Source: a virus. Taken from it: a stretch of DNA of 64,000 bases. Each line of letters starts with the position of its first letter. Position 1 is the first letter of the stretch. Shown here one piece after another: positions 46,540 to 56,274 of this stretch. Position numbers and translations under genes: made by a program. The notes below the pieces were generated by a model. The model saw nothing but the letters and a program-made list of their open reading frames with translations, did no database searches and had not been told where the DNA came from. The stretch is taken from the IMG/VR virus record IMGVR_UViG_3300032309_000911, positions 22,519-86,518 of that record. One strand, 5' to 3'.

Positions 46540-48837
46540 ATGGCGAATATTCAATTACAATTTAGACGAGGTACTGCTTCTCAATGGACTAGTGCAAATA
46601 CAGTATTAGCTAGTGGAGAAATGGGTCTTGAAACAGATACACAAAAATTTAAAATAGGTAATGGTACTACTGCATGGAATAGTTTAACATATGCAAATTT
46701 AGGTTACACAGGTTCTCAAGGAGTTGGATATACAGGTTCACAAGGCAATCAAGGTACACAAGGTAATATTGGTTATACAGGTTCACAAGGAGTTGGATAT
46801 ACAGGTTCTGCTGGAACTAATGGTACAAATGGTGCTACAGGCTTTACAGGTTCTGCTGGTACAAATGGAGCTACAGGCTTTACAGGTTCACAAGGTGCTA
46901 TAGGTTATACAGGTTCAGCAGGTGGCGGCGGTGGCGGTGGCCCATTTGCTACCTGTAATACATCAAACATAGTTTCAACAGGTGCTAGTATAGGAACAGG
47001 TACAGGTGGAACAGGTACACATAACTTTTTTGCTGGCGCATGTGCTGGTGCTTGTAATACAACAGGCATTAATAATGTTTATATAGGCGAAAATGCTGGT
47101 CGTCTTAGTACAACTGGCAGTTGGTTTAATACCTTTTTAGGACAAAATGCAGGATGTTGTAACACTACTGGTAAATATAATACTTTTATAGGTCGTAATG
47201 CTGGACGTTGTAATACCACTGGTAGAGATAATACAATTTTCGGATTTTATGCCGGTGGTAAACAAAGCACGGCAAGTTGTAATTTTTTTGTAGGAAAATA
47301 TGCAGGATGTGATACTACCACAGGAAGTTGTAATACCTTTATAGGTTGTGGTGCTGGGCAGTTTAATCAAACTGGTTGCGGTATAATCAACATAGGATTG
47401 CGTGCTGGATTTTGTGCTACTGCTGGAAGTCATTCAGTTAATATAGGAACTTATGCTGGTTGTATAAATACAAATTCAAGTAATGTTATAATAGGTGAAT
47501 GTGCCGGTAAAAATTCAACAGGTTTTAATGATGTTTTCATAGGAAAATATGCTGGACTAAGCAATACAGGAAATAATAATTTTATGTTAGGTTGGGGAGC
47601 TGGTTGTGCTTCCACAAGTGGTTGTTATAATACTTTTATTGGATTAACAGCAGGTGCTAATAATACGTCAGGAAGATCAAATCTTTATATAGGTAGATAT
47701 GCTGGCCGTTGTAATACAACAGGCTCTCAAAACGTTTTAATAGGCGAATGTGCAGGAGTAGAATCTGGAGGAACAGATAATATTTTCATAGGTTGTAGAG
47801 CTGGATGTTGCAGTAATGGAACTTATAATATAGGTTTAGGACGTTCAACTGGGGTAAGAGTAACTAGTGGTAGTAATAATACTTTTTTAGGTAAAAGTGC
47901 TGGTGCATGTTTATTAGATGGTTCTCATAACTTTTTTGTAGGTTCAGGTGCAGGATTAAAAACAACTTCAGGAAGCAGAAATATATTTATTGGTGAAAGC
48001 ACAGGTCAATGTAACACTTCAGGAGGCTCAAATATTATTGTAGGAGGACAAGCTACAGGTATTACTAATACCACAGGTTCTTATAATATATTTTTAGGCA
48101 ATAATTCTGCCCGTTGTAATTTATCTGGTTGTTATAACGTTTTTATAGGTAATTCAGCTGGCCGATATAATAGTACAGGTTGTGGTAATATTCTTTTAGG
48201 TCAAAATAGTGGTTTTACTACAACATCTGATAATAATACTTTTGTAGGAAGATATTCAGGACAGAATAATAGTTCAGGTAATTCAAATACATTTGTAGGA
48301 TTAAGTGCTGGCCAATGTAATACTACAGGTTGTAATAATATATTCATTGGTTGTAAAACTGCTTGTGGAGCAACTATTGGATTGGCAAACATTACAACAG
48401 AATCAAATCGTATTATTTTAGGTAACAATGCTCATACTTGTGCTCAAATACAAGTTGCTTGGACAGCAGTATCAGATACTAGAGATAAATGTATTTACGG
48501 TTCAGTAAATAAAGGTCTTGGTTTTTTAAAATCTATTAATCCTATTGAGTTCGCATTTAAAGATCGTACTACAAACAAATTAATAGATCCAGTTGAAAAG
48601 AAAAGATATGGATTCAGCGCTCAAGAAATATTAGAATTAGAAGGTGAAAATCCTGTAATTGTTTCTAATGAAAATCCTGATAAGTTATTCTTAACGAATG
48701 ATTATCTAGTACCAGTTTTAGTAAATGCTATTAAAGAGTTAAATGTTGAAATAGAAACACTTAAAAACAACACAATTAAAGACTTAAACACTAAAATAGA
48801 AATTTTAGAAAATAAAGTAAAAGACCTAGAAAGCTAA
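46540..48837 (+). CDS. Tail fibre with Mtd-like N-terminus, Cys-rich repeats and S74 domain
   Basis: 765 residues. About 1-54 (IQLQFRRGTASQWTSANTVL, LASGEMGLETDTQKFKIGNG) is the common N-terminal domain of phage fibres and Mtd-type receptor binders. About 55-130 is collagen-like. About 135-625 has some 25 units of about 17 residues, of the form NTFIGRNAGRCNTTGRD, holding about 30 cysteines. The S74 chaperone starts near 639 with VSDTRDK (S645), YGFSAQE and a long coiled coil. It shares the S74 region with the fibre at 39272, so the two are modular relatives. Confidence 0.87.
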   Translation: MANIQLQFRRGTASQWTSANTVLASGEMGLETDTQKFKIGNGTTAWNSLTYANLGYTGSQGVGYTGSQGNQGTQGNIGYTGSQGVGYTGSAGTNGTNGATGFTGSAGTNGATGFTGSQGAIGYTGSAGGGGGGGPFATCNTSNIVSTGASIGTGTGGTGTHNFFAGACAGACNTTGINNVYIGENAGRLSTTGSWFNTFLGQNAGCCNTTGKYNTFIGRNAGRCNTTGRDNTIFGFYAGGKQSTASCNFFVGKYAGCDTTTGSCNTFIGCGAGQFNQTGCGIINIGLRAGFCATAGSHSVNIGTYAGCINTNSSNVIIGECAGKNSTGFNDVFIGKYAGLSNTGNNNFMLGWGAGCASTSGCYNTFIGLTAGANNTSGRSNLYIGRYAGRCNTTGSQNVLIGECAGVESGGTDNIFIGCRAGCCSNGTYNIGLGRSTGVRVTSGSNNTFLGKSAGACLLDGSHNFFVGSGAGLKTTSGSRNIFIGESTGQCNTSGGSNIIVGGQATGITNTTGSYNIFLGNNSARCNLSGCYNVFIGNSAGRYNSTGCGNILLGQNSGFTTTSDNNTFVGRYSGQNNSSGNSNTFVGLSAGQCNTTGCNNIFIGCKTACGATIGLANITTESNRIILGNNAHTCAQIQVAWTAVSDTRDKCIYGSVNKGLGFLKSINPIEFAFKDRTTNKLIDPVEKKRYGFSAQEILELEGENPVIVSNENPDKLFLTNDYLVPVLVNAIKELNVEIETLKNNTIKDLNTKIEILENKVKDLES

Positions 48838-48855
48838 TAATCACTAATTATTTTA

Positions 48856-48863
48856 TATAAATA
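48856..48863 (+). promoter_or_regulatory. T4-type late promoter TATAAATA
   Basis: Exact box 9 nt before gp13; opens the neck-terminase operon. Confidence 0.8.
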
Positions 48864-48872
48864 GTAGAGATT

Positions 48873-49685
48873 ATGGCCACTCCAGCAACAAGAGAAACAT
48901 TAAAACAATACGCTTTACGATCATTAGGTAAACCTGTTATAGAAATTAACGTGGATAATGATCAGTTAGAAGATCGTTTAGATGAGGCGTTACAGTTCTA
49001 TGCACAATATCATTATGATGGTATTCGTAGAACATATCTTAAATATAAATTAACAGACGCTGATAAAACAAGATTGAAGGCCTCTACTCCTACTACAGAA
49101 ACCGTTACTAAAGGTTCAGTTTCAACTACATGGTACGAAGCAAACAATTATATCGTAGTTCCTGAAACTGTTATTTCTGTTGTTAACGTTTTACCTTTTT
49201 CAGATAAAGCAAATTTAAATATGTTTGACGTAAGATATCAATTACGTTTAAATGACCTTTACGATTTTGCTTCAACATCTATTATCAACTATGATATGGT
49301 GTTAAGACATTTAGATTTCTTAGATCAAATATTAGTAGGTATGAAACCTATAAGATTTCAACAACACGATAACAGATTGTATATTGATATGGATTGGGAA
49401 ATGGATATGCAAGTGAATGAATACTTAGTAATAGAATGTTATCGTAAATTAGATCCTAATACTTACGTAGATGTTTATAACGACATTTGGTTAAAAAGAT
49501 ATGTAACTGCTCAATTTAAAAGACAGTGGGGAAGTAACCTTTCAAAATTTAATGGTGTAACTATGTTAGGTAATGTTACGTTAAACGGTGAAAAATTATT
49601 TTTAGAAGCTCAAACAGAAATAGAAAAACTAGAAAAAGAAATAAGAGACTCTTACGAAATTGCTCCAACATTTATGATAGGATAA
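48873..49685 (+). CDS. gp13: Neck protein gp13
   Basis: 270 residues. The N-terminus ATRETLKQYALRSLGKPVIE with NVDNDQLEDRLDEALQFYAQ is typical of T4 gp13. The later YLVIECYRKLDPNTYVDVYN and AQFKRQWGSNLSKFNGVTML are also conserved. gp13 forms the ring that closes the packaged head and joins it to gp14 and the tail. Gene order gp13-gp14-gp15-gp16-gp17 is that of T4. Confidence 0.93.
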   Translation: MATPATRETLKQYALRSLGKPVIEINVDNDQLEDRLDEALQFYAQYHYDGIRRTYLKYKLTDADKTRLKASTPTTETVTKGSVSTTWYEANNYIVVPETVISVVNVLPFSDKANLNMFDVRYQLRLNDLYDFASTSIINYDMVLRHLDFLDQILVGMKPIRFQQHDNRLYIDMDWEMDMQVNEYLVIECYRKLDPNTYVDVYNDIWLKRYVTAQFKRQWGSNLSKFNGVTMLGNVTLNGEKLFLEAQTEIEKLEKEIRDSYEIAPTFMIG

Positions 49686-49688
49686 TGT

Positions 49689-50489
49689 ATGGTTGTAATG
49701 AATCCATATTTTCAATCAGGAAATGGCATTGGTAACCGTGCCGAACAAAGACTTCACGAAGATTTAATTATAGAAGGCTTAAAGATATATGGTAATTTGG
49801 TTTACTATATGCCTAGAACTTTAGTTAATAAAGATATTATTTTAGGTGAAGATGTTGCTAGCAAATTTAAAAATGCTTTACCTGTTGAAATGTATTTTGA
49901 AACAACCGAAGGATTTTTAGGCCAACAAGAAATAATTAATAAATTTGGTTTAGAAATACGTGAAGATACTACATTTATGGTATCTAAAAGAAGATTTGAA
50001 GAATTGGTTAGTTCACGATCAAATATGATTGCTGAAGGCCGACCAAATGAAGGCGATATACTCTACATGCCTTTAATGAACAGTTTTTTTGAAATACTGT
50101 TTGTAGAAGATCAACAACCGTTTTTTCAACTAGGTAATTTACCAGTTTATAAAATAAGAGTAACACGTTGGGAATACTCAAGCGAAGATTTAGATACAGG
50201 CGTTCAAGCTATTGATGAAAAAGAAGAAATATTTACATTAAATCAATTAGATCAACATTTTTCTTTAGAAGATGAAAGTGGTGCTTTATTATTAGAAAAC
50301 GACACAGTAAATGCTGATAATAATTACTTCTTATTAGAAACATTTAATGAAACTATAAATTCAACTTACTCTGATAATAATGATTTAGATAATGAAGCTG
50401 GATTCGACACAGCTTCAACAGCTGATGATATATTAGACTTTTCAGAAACAAATCCTTTTGGCGAACCAGGATCAGGGAGTATATTTTAA
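49689..50489 (+). CDS. gp14: Neck protein gp14
   Basis: 266 residues, close to T4 gp14. It begins MVVMNPYFQSGNGIGNRAEQ; the ATG at 49698 (MNPYFQSG...) is an alternative start. RTLVNKDIILGEDVASKFKN and FMVSKRRFEELVSSR are conserved features. The acidic C-terminal region (DESGALLLENDTVNADNNYF) is longer than usual. It works with gp13 in head completion. The stop overlaps the gp15 start as TAATG. Confidence 0.92.
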   Translation: MVVMNPYFQSGNGIGNRAEQRLHEDLIIEGLKIYGNLVYYMPRTLVNKDIILGEDVASKFKNALPVEMYFETTEGFLGQQEIINKFGLEIREDTTFMVSKRRFEELVSSRSNMIAEGRPNEGDILYMPLMNSFFEILFVEDQQPFFQLGNLPVYKIRVTRWEYSSEDLDTGVQAIDEKEEIFTLNQLDQHFSLEDESGALLLENDTVNADNNYFLLETFNETINSTYSDNNDLDNEAGFDTASTADDILDFSETNPFGEPGSGSIF

Positions 50490-51259
50490 TGTTTGGTAAT
50501 TTTTTCTACAACCAAGGTCTAAGAAGATTAACTGTGGCTTTTGGAACTATTTTTAATAAAATACAAGTTAAAAAAGCAGATGCTGATGGCAAACAAGTTC
50601 AAAGTGTTACTGTACCATTAGCTTATGGTCCAAAAGAAAAATTTATGGTTCGTTTAGATCAACAAAAAGATTTACAAGATAGAGAGTTTGCAATTGTTTT
50701 ACCACGTATGAGTTTTGAAATATCTGGTATTGCTTATGACCCTACAAGAAAATTAACAAGAATACAAAAATTTAGAACACCAAAAACAAGTACAAACACA
50801 GGCGTTAATTATAATTACACACCCGTACCTTATAATATAAATTACACTTTAAATGTATTTACAGCTACAGCTGAAAATGGTTTACAAATAGTAGAACAAA
50901 TACTTCCATATTTTCAACCAGATTATACAGTTACTTTAAATTTAATACCTGAATTAGATATAAAAAGAGACGTACCTATAGTTTTAAATACCGTAAATTA
51001 TGAAGATAGTTACACAGGAGATTTTTTAACAAGAAGAGCTGTTATCTATACTTTAAATTTTACCGCTAAAACATATCTATTTGGACCTGCTACTACTAGT
51101 AAAGTTATTCTTAGTTCTCAAGCAGATGTTTATGGAACTACTGATATTAATAATGCTAAAATTGAAGAAAGAATAACTGTTGTTCCAGATCCTATAACTG
51201 CTGATGCTAATGATGATTTTGGATTTACTGTAACAATTGAAAATCAACCTGAAGAATAA
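50489..51259 (+). CDS. gp15: Tail sheath stabiliser and completion protein gp15
   Basis: 256 residues, close to T4 gp15. Family features: MFGNFFYNQGLRRLTVAFGT, VPLAYGPKEKFMVRL, LPRMSFEISGIAYDPTRKLT and PDYTVTLNLIPELDIKRDVP. gp15 hexamers cap the tail tube and sheath and join the neck. It overlaps gp14 by one base. Confidence 0.93.
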   Translation: MFGNFFYNQGLRRLTVAFGTIFNKIQVKKADADGKQVQSVTVPLAYGPKEKFMVRLDQQKDLQDREFAIVLPRMSFEISGIAYDPTRKLTRIQKFRTPKTSTNTGVNYNYTPVPYNINYTLNVFTATAENGLQIVEQILPYFQPDYTVTLNLIPELDIKRDVPIVLNTVNYEDSYTGDFLTRRAVIYTLNFTAKTYLFGPATTSKVILSSQADVYGTTDINNAKIEERITVVPDPITADANDDFGFTVTIENQPEE

Positions 51260-51265
51260 TATACA

Positions 51266-51274
51266 TAATAAATA
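51266..51274 (+). promoter_or_regulatory. Late-promoter-like TAATAAATA before gp16
   Basis: One-base variant of the late box, 5 nt before the gp16 ATG. The same variant lies before the cupin gene at 20822-20830. Confidence 0.4.
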
Positions 51275-51279
51275 GTATT

Positions 51280-51756
51280 ATGACTAAAATTGAAGATAAA
51301 GTAAATGAAATATTAGGTATTGAATCTACAGAAAAACCTACGTTAGAATCTATTGTTAAAGTAGATAATCCTCCTGTATCTAGAATAGAAGATAGAAATA
51401 AACCTGATATAGATAATGATTATAATTATAGTAGAGAGAGTTACTATAATTTAATAGAAAAAGGTCAAGAAGCTATCGAAGGTATTTTAGAGATAGCAAA
51501 AGAAGGACAACATCCTAGAGCTTACGAAGTGGCCGGTCAATTAATAACAAACGTGGCCAACACAGTAGATAAGTTACAAGACTTACAAAAGAAATTAAAA
51601 GATTTAAAAGATTTGCCTAAATCTGCTTCGCCTCAGATTAAAAATGCTTTATTTGTAGGTTCTACTGCTGAATTACAAAAGATGTTAAAGAGTAAAAATG
51701 AAAATACTAAAAGCGAAGAAAAATTACCTGAACAAACAATCGTTTCAGATAAGTGA
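51280..51756 (+). CDS. gp16: Terminase small subunit gp16
   Basis: 158 residues, about the size of T4 gp16. The central helical pair SYYNLIEKGQEAIEGILEIA and YEVAGQLITNVANTVDKLQD is the oligomerising coiled-coil core of the family. It regulates DNA packaging by the large subunit. Immediately upstream of an overlapping ParB-like ORF and gp17. Confidence 0.9.
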   Translation: MTKIEDKVNEILGIESTEKPTLESIVKVDNPPVSRIEDRNKPDIDNDYNYSRESYYNLIEKGQEAIEGILEIAKEGQHPRAYEVAGQLITNVANTVDKLQDLQKKLKDLKDLPKSASPQIKNALFVGSTAELQKMLKSKNENTKSEEKLPEQTIVSDK

Positions 51757-51985
51757 TTTGACTTATATTAAATCAATGACTCCTTTAAAAGAGTTATTAA
51801 ATGGTGAAAATATGATTGAACCAATAGAAGTTATAAAACATAGTATATCAGATACACCAAGAGTAGGTGCAGCTGGCCAACCTTATATTGAAAAGAAATA
51901 TAGTGTTTGGAAAGGCAGTCAACGAATACAGGCCGCTTTACAATTAGGTTATACACATATAGAAGGAATTATAGTCAATGAGTGA
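51698..51985 (+). CDS. Small ParB-N-like protein between terminase genes
   Basis: 95 residues from ATG 51698, overlapping gp16 by 59 nt; an internal ATG at 51776 lies just past the gp16 stop and is an alternative. The pattern of NMIEPIEVIKHSI, the basic Lys/Trp segment KKYSVWKGSQRIQAALQLGY and THIEGIIVNE resembles the ParB N-terminal nuclease/CTPase fold. Its stop overlaps gp17 by 8 nt. Position suggests a role in packaging or genome handling, which is inference. Confidence 0.7.
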   Translation: MKILKAKKNYLNKQSFQISDLTYIKSMTPLKELLNGENMIEPIEVIKHSISDTPRVGAAGQPYIEKKYSVWKGSQRIQAALQLGYTHIEGIIVNE

Positions 51986-53615
51986 AGTTTATCTAGGCAA
52001 TCCAAATCTTAAAAAGGCCAATGTGCCTGTTGAATTTACACAGGAACAAATACAAGAGTTTGATAAGTGTTCTAAAGATCCTTTATATTTTATTCAAAAC
52101 TATGTAAAGATTGTTTCTTTAGATGAAGGTTTAGTACCATTTAAAATGTACGACTTTCAAAAAGAGATGATTGGTACAATGCACAGTAATAGATTTACAA
52201 TATGCAAATTACCTAGACAATCAGGTAAATCAACTACGATAGTTTCTTATCTATTACATTATGCAATATTTAATCCAAATTGTAATATTGCTATACTTGC
52301 AAACAAGTCATCAACAGCAAGAGACATATTAGGAAGATTACAATTAGCTTATGAGAATATACCAAAGTTTTTACAACAAGGTGTATTAAATTGGAACAAA
52401 GGTAGTATTGAATTAGAAAACGGTAGTAAAATTGTTGCAGCTGCCACATCTTCTAGTGCAATTCGAGGAGGTTCTTATAACATCATATTCTTAGACGAGT
52501 TTGCTTTCGTGCCTGCAACGATTGCTGAACAATTCTTTAGTTCAGTTTTTCCTACAATATCTTCTGGTAAAAATACTAAAATGATTATCGTATCTACTCC
52601 ACACGGTATGAATATGTACTATAAGTTATGGACTGATGCGGTAAATAAACAAAATGATTATGTACCTATTGATGTACATTGGTCGGAAGTTCCAGGAAGA
52701 GATCAAAAATGGAAAGAAGATACTATAAGAAATACAAGTCAAGAACAATTTAATCAGGAGTTTGAGTGCGAATTTTTAGGATCTACAGATACTCTTATAT
52801 CTGCTACTAAAATAAAATCAACACCATATATTAAACCTTTAGAGTCAAGAGGCGGTTTAGATATATTTGAAAGGCCTGATAAAAATAAAATTTATGTTTG
52901 CACCGTTGACGTAGCAAGAGGTATTACAAAAGATTATTCAGCATTTATTATATTTGATGTGTCTCAAATGCCTTATAAAGTGGTTGCTAAGTATCGTAAT
53001 AACGAAGTTAAACCTTTGGTGTTTCCAAACATTATAGAACAAACATGTAAAGGTTATAATAGAGCTCATATATTGATTGAAGTAAATGATCTAGGAGGAC
53101 AGATATCGGACGCATTACAATATGATTTAGAATATGATAATCTATTAATGACTACACAACGTGGACGAGCTGGACAAGTTTTAGGAACAGGATTTAGTGG
53201 AAGAGGCAGTCAATTAGGTATTCGTATGACTAAACAAATTAAAAAAATTGGATGTTCTAATTTAAAAACAATAGTCGAATCTGATAAGATTATTATAAAT
53301 GACTTCAACATTATAGAAGAAATGTCCACTTTTTCAAGACGACATAATTCTTGGATGGCTGAAGAAGGTTGTAATGATGACTTGATGACTTGTCTTATTA
53401 TATTTGGTTGGTTATCTAATCAAACATACTTTAAAGAACTAAGTAATTCTGATGTTCGTTCTAAGTTATACGAAGAACAGTCTAATATAATAGAACAAGA
53501 CATGGCACCTTTTGGTTTTATTGATGATGGCCTTACATCTCCTGAAGATCAACCTTTTAAAGATGAATATGGAGAAGTGTGGAATCCAGTTCATATAAGG
53601 AGAGGTGAGAGTTAA
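51978..53615 (+). CDS. gp17: Terminase large subunit gp17
   Basis: 545 residues. The ATPase domain has Walker A RQSGKST (80-86), Walker B IIFLDE with D173/E174, and coupling motif STPHG (206-210). The nuclease domain begins near residue 300 with VCTVDVARGITKDYSAFIIF, followed by IEVNDLGGQISDAL and the C-terminal acidic residues (GCNDDLMTCL). It cuts and pumps genomic DNA into the prohead. Confidence 0.95.
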   Translation: MSEVYLGNPNLKKANVPVEFTQEQIQEFDKCSKDPLYFIQNYVKIVSLDEGLVPFKMYDFQKEMIGTMHSNRFTICKLPRQSGKSTTIVSYLLHYAIFNPNCNIAILANKSSTARDILGRLQLAYENIPKFLQQGVLNWNKGSIELENGSKIVAAATSSSAIRGGSYNIIFLDEFAFVPATIAEQFFSSVFPTISSGKNTKMIIVSTPHGMNMYYKLWTDAVNKQNDYVPIDVHWSEVPGRDQKWKEDTIRNTSQEQFNQEFECEFLGSTDTLISATKIKSTPYIKPLESRGGLDIFERPDKNKIYVCTVDVARGITKDYSAFIIFDVSQMPYKVVAKYRNNEVKPLVFPNIIEQTCKGYNRAHILIEVNDLGGQISDALQYDLEYDNLLMTTQRGRAGQVLGTGFSGRGSQLGIRMTKQIKKIGCSNLKTIVESDKIIINDFNIIEEMSTFSRRHNSWMAEEGCNDDLMTCLIIFGWLSNQTYFKELSNSDVRSKLYEEQSNIIEQDMAPFGFIDDGLTSPEDQPFKDEYGEVWNPVHIRRGES

Positions 53616-53648
53616 AAATCGTTATAAAAACGTCAAAAATACGTATTT

Positions 53649-53656
53649 TATAAATA
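53649..53656 (+). promoter_or_regulatory. T4-type late promoter TATAAATA of the tail sheath gene
   Basis: Exact box about 95 nt before the sheath ATG, giving an unusually long leader with a strong AAAAAGGAG ribosome site. Small inverted repeat CGTAT-GAAT-AATACG lies in the leader (53685-53700). Confidence 0.75.
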
Positions 53657-53751
53657 GATGTGTAATGATAATTTTTGACTATGGGCGTATGAATAATACG
53701 ATTATTGGATTATATATGTTAAAATTAGCTAATTAAAAAGGAGAAAACCTA

Positions 53752-55677
53752 ATGGCATTTCAAGTATCACCAGGAGTTCTCGTACAAGAAAAAGACCTGA
53801 CAACGATTATTCCAGCAGTATCTACTTCAGTAGGTGCATTTGCAGGAGAGTTCAGAAAAGGTCCTTTGGACGAAATCGTAACGATTTCTAGTGAAAATGA
53901 ATTAGTAGATACGTTTGGCAAACCAGACTCAAATAACTTTGAGGATTTTTTTAGTGCTGCCAACTTTTTACAATATTCAAACGCATTAAGAATAGTACGA
54001 GCACAAAACTCTGGAGTATCAAACGCAACAGCTTCAGGAAGCACGTTTGTTATAAAAAATAGTACAGATTATATTAATAATTATTCTACTGGACAAGGAT
54101 CAGTAGGCGAGTGGGCTGCTAGAACAGCAGGCGCTTGGGGAAACAGTTTACTAGTTTCTATTTGTCCTTCATCAACTGCTTACGAAACAACTGTTGTAAC
54201 AACTTTAAATGACGCTTCAACAGCTGTTGGAGATACAACAGTATCAGTATCGAGTGGAACTAATATTGCTGTTGGCGATATTATTTCTTTTTCAACTACT
54301 GCTGCTACAAGCGATTATGACGATGGACATGAATATAGAGTAACATCTAAATCTACAAACGATATAACTTTTGTAAGACATTCTTCAGGACAAGGTGGTT
54401 TACAAAGAGCATTAACAATTGGTTGTAATATTAGACGTAGATGGAGATATTACGATCAAGTAAATGGCGCTCCAGGAACATCATCTTATGCTTCTTCAAA
54501 AGGTGGATCAAATGACGAGATTCACGTTGTTGTAGTTGACGAAGATGGCGTTGTATCAGGAACACCAGGTACAGTTTTAGAAGTTTATTCAAAATTATCA
54601 AAAGCTTCTGATGCTAAAAATCCACAAGGAGACACTAACTATTATCCTTCAGTAATACTTAATAAATCTAAGTATGTTTATTGGATGGATCATAACGCAA
54701 GTGGTTCAAATTGGGGAAATACAGCTACTGGAACAACTTTCACTTCAGTAACTACTCCAACATTAACATCATTATCTAATGGTTCTGATGGTTCTACAGT
54801 AACAACTGGTCAAAAGAAAACAGCATACGAAAAGTTTTTAGATGCTGAAACAGTTGATGTGGGATTAATCATTGCTGGTCCAGGTAATGCTGCTCACGTT
54901 GATAACGTAATAACAATTGCAGAAACTAGAAAAGATGCAGTTGCTTTCATATCACCGGAGAGAACTGATGTTGTTAACATTACAAACGCAAATACACAGA
55001 CTAATAACGTAATTGATTTTTACTCTACAATTCGTTCTTCTTCTTATGTTGTGTTTGATAGTGGTTACAAATATCAATATGATAGATACAATGACGTGTA
55101 CAGATATGTACCGTTAAACGGAGATATAGCAGGTCTTTCTGCTAGAACTGATTTAATTGCAGACTCTTGGTACTCACCAGCTGGTTACAACCGAGGTGGT
55201 GTTAGAGGTGCCGTTAAGTTAGCTTATAATCCAAATAAAACTCAAAGAGATGACCTATACAGAAATAGAGTTAACGCTGTGGTAACATTCCCTGGCCAAG
55301 GCACTGTTCTGTTTGGTGATAAAACTGGATTAAGCGCTCCATCAGCATTTGATAGAATAAATGTTAGAAGATTGTTTATCACATTAGAAAAAGCAATATC
55401 TACAGCTGCTAAATTCCAATTGTTTGAATTTAATGACGAGTTTACTAGAGCAAACTTTAGAAATATCGTTGAGCCGTTCTTACGAGAGGTACAAGGTAGA
55501 AAAGGTATTACTGATTTCTTAGTAGTATGTGATGACACAAATAATACAGGCGACGTAATTGATAGAAATGAATTTGTAGCAGAAATATATGTTAAACCTG
55601 CTAGAAGTATCAACTTTATCACATTATCGTTTATAGCAACCAGAACTGGTGTTTCTTTTTCAGAAATAGCAGGATAA
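53752..55677 (+). CDS. gp18: Tail sheath protein gp18
   Basis: 641 residues, close to T4 gp18. The N-terminal PGVLVQEKDLTTIIPAVSTS and GAFAGEFRKGP start the inner sheath domain. The C-terminal KTQRDDLYRNRVNAVVTFPG, RLFITLEKAISTAAKFQLFE and the final IATRTGVSFSE are the conserved family block. The middle is a variable surface domain. It contracts to drive the tube into the host. Confidence 0.95.
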   Translation: MAFQVSPGVLVQEKDLTTIIPAVSTSVGAFAGEFRKGPLDEIVTISSENELVDTFGKPDSNNFEDFFSAANFLQYSNALRIVRAQNSGVSNATASGSTFVIKNSTDYINNYSTGQGSVGEWAARTAGAWGNSLLVSICPSSTAYETTVVTTLNDASTAVGDTTVSVSSGTNIAVGDIISFSTTAATSDYDDGHEYRVTSKSTNDITFVRHSSGQGGLQRALTIGCNIRRRWRYYDQVNGAPGTSSYASSKGGSNDEIHVVVVDEDGVVSGTPGTVLEVYSKLSKASDAKNPQGDTNYYPSVILNKSKYVYWMDHNASGSNWGNTATGTTFTSVTTPTLTSLSNGSDGSTVTTGQKKTAYEKFLDAETVDVGLIIAGPGNAAHVDNVITIAETRKDAVAFISPERTDVVNITNANTQTNNVIDFYSTIRSSSYVVFDSGYKYQYDRYNDVYRYVPLNGDIAGLSARTDLIADSWYSPAGYNRGGVRGAVKLAYNPNKTQRDDLYRNRVNAVVTFPGQGTVLFGDKTGLSAPSAFDRINVRRLFITLEKAISTAAKFQLFEFNDEFTRANFRNIVEPFLREVQGRKGITDFLVVCDDTNNTGDVIDRNEFVAEIYVKPARSINFITLSFIATRTGVSFSEIAG

Positions 55678-55699
55678 TTTAGAATAGGAGAACAAAAAA

Positions 55700-56227
55700 A
55701 TGGCAAACATTAATGACTTCAAAGCTAAACTTTCTGGCGGCGGCGCTCGTGCTAACCAGTTTAAGGTAGTAATGCCTTTTCCAGGTTATGCTCAAGTTGG
55801 TGGCGAAATAGAGGATCTTGCTTTCTTATGTAGAGCAACAACTATACCTGCTATGACACTAGGTGAGGTTGACGTTAAGTTTAGAGGTCGATCAATCAAA
55901 ATCGCAGGAGATAGAACATTTGCAGATTGGACTGTTACAGTTTATAACGATTCAAACTTCAAATTAAGAAATGCTTTTGAAAGATGGCAAAATGGTATCA
56001 ACAATATGACTGATAACGAAGGATTAACAAATCCAGCTGATTATCAAGTAGATTCGTTTGTAGATCATTTAGATCGTAACGGAAATACTATTAAATCATA
56101 CACACTTAGAGGTCTTTTTCCAAAAGATATCGGTGCTATAGATTTAACGTATGACGAACAAACATCAATCGAACAGTTTGTTGTTACTTTTGCATACCAA
56201 TACTTTGAAACAAATACTACTACATAG
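55700..56227 (+). CDS. gp19: Tail tube protein gp19
   Basis: 175 residues, a little longer than T4 gp19. Conserved features are LSGGGARANQFKVVMPFPGY, FLCRATTIPAMTLGEVDVKF, RGRSIKIAGDRTFADWTVTV and IEQFVVTFAYQYFE. It stacks as hexameric rings inside the sheath. A strong terminator follows, which separates the abundant tail proteins from the portal gene. Confidence 0.95.
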   Translation: MANINDFKAKLSGGGARANQFKVVMPFPGYAQVGGEIEDLAFLCRATTIPAMTLGEVDVKFRGRSIKIAGDRTFADWTVTVYNDSNFKLRNAFERWQNGINNMTDNEGLTNPADYQVDSFVDHLDRNGNTIKSYTLRGLFPKDIGAIDLTYDEQTSIEQFVVTFAYQYFETNTTT

Positions 56228-56241
56228 TAGTTAATATTAAG

Positions 56242-56269
56242 AAGAGCCGCCTAAAAAGCGGCTCTTTTT
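56242..56269 (+). terminator. Rho-independent terminator after tail tube gene
   Basis: 9-bp GC-rich stem AAGAGCCGC / GCGGCTCTT with loop CTAAAAA, followed by TTTA. It is the clearest intrinsic terminator in the window. Confidence 0.9.
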
Positions 56270-56274
56270 AGACT

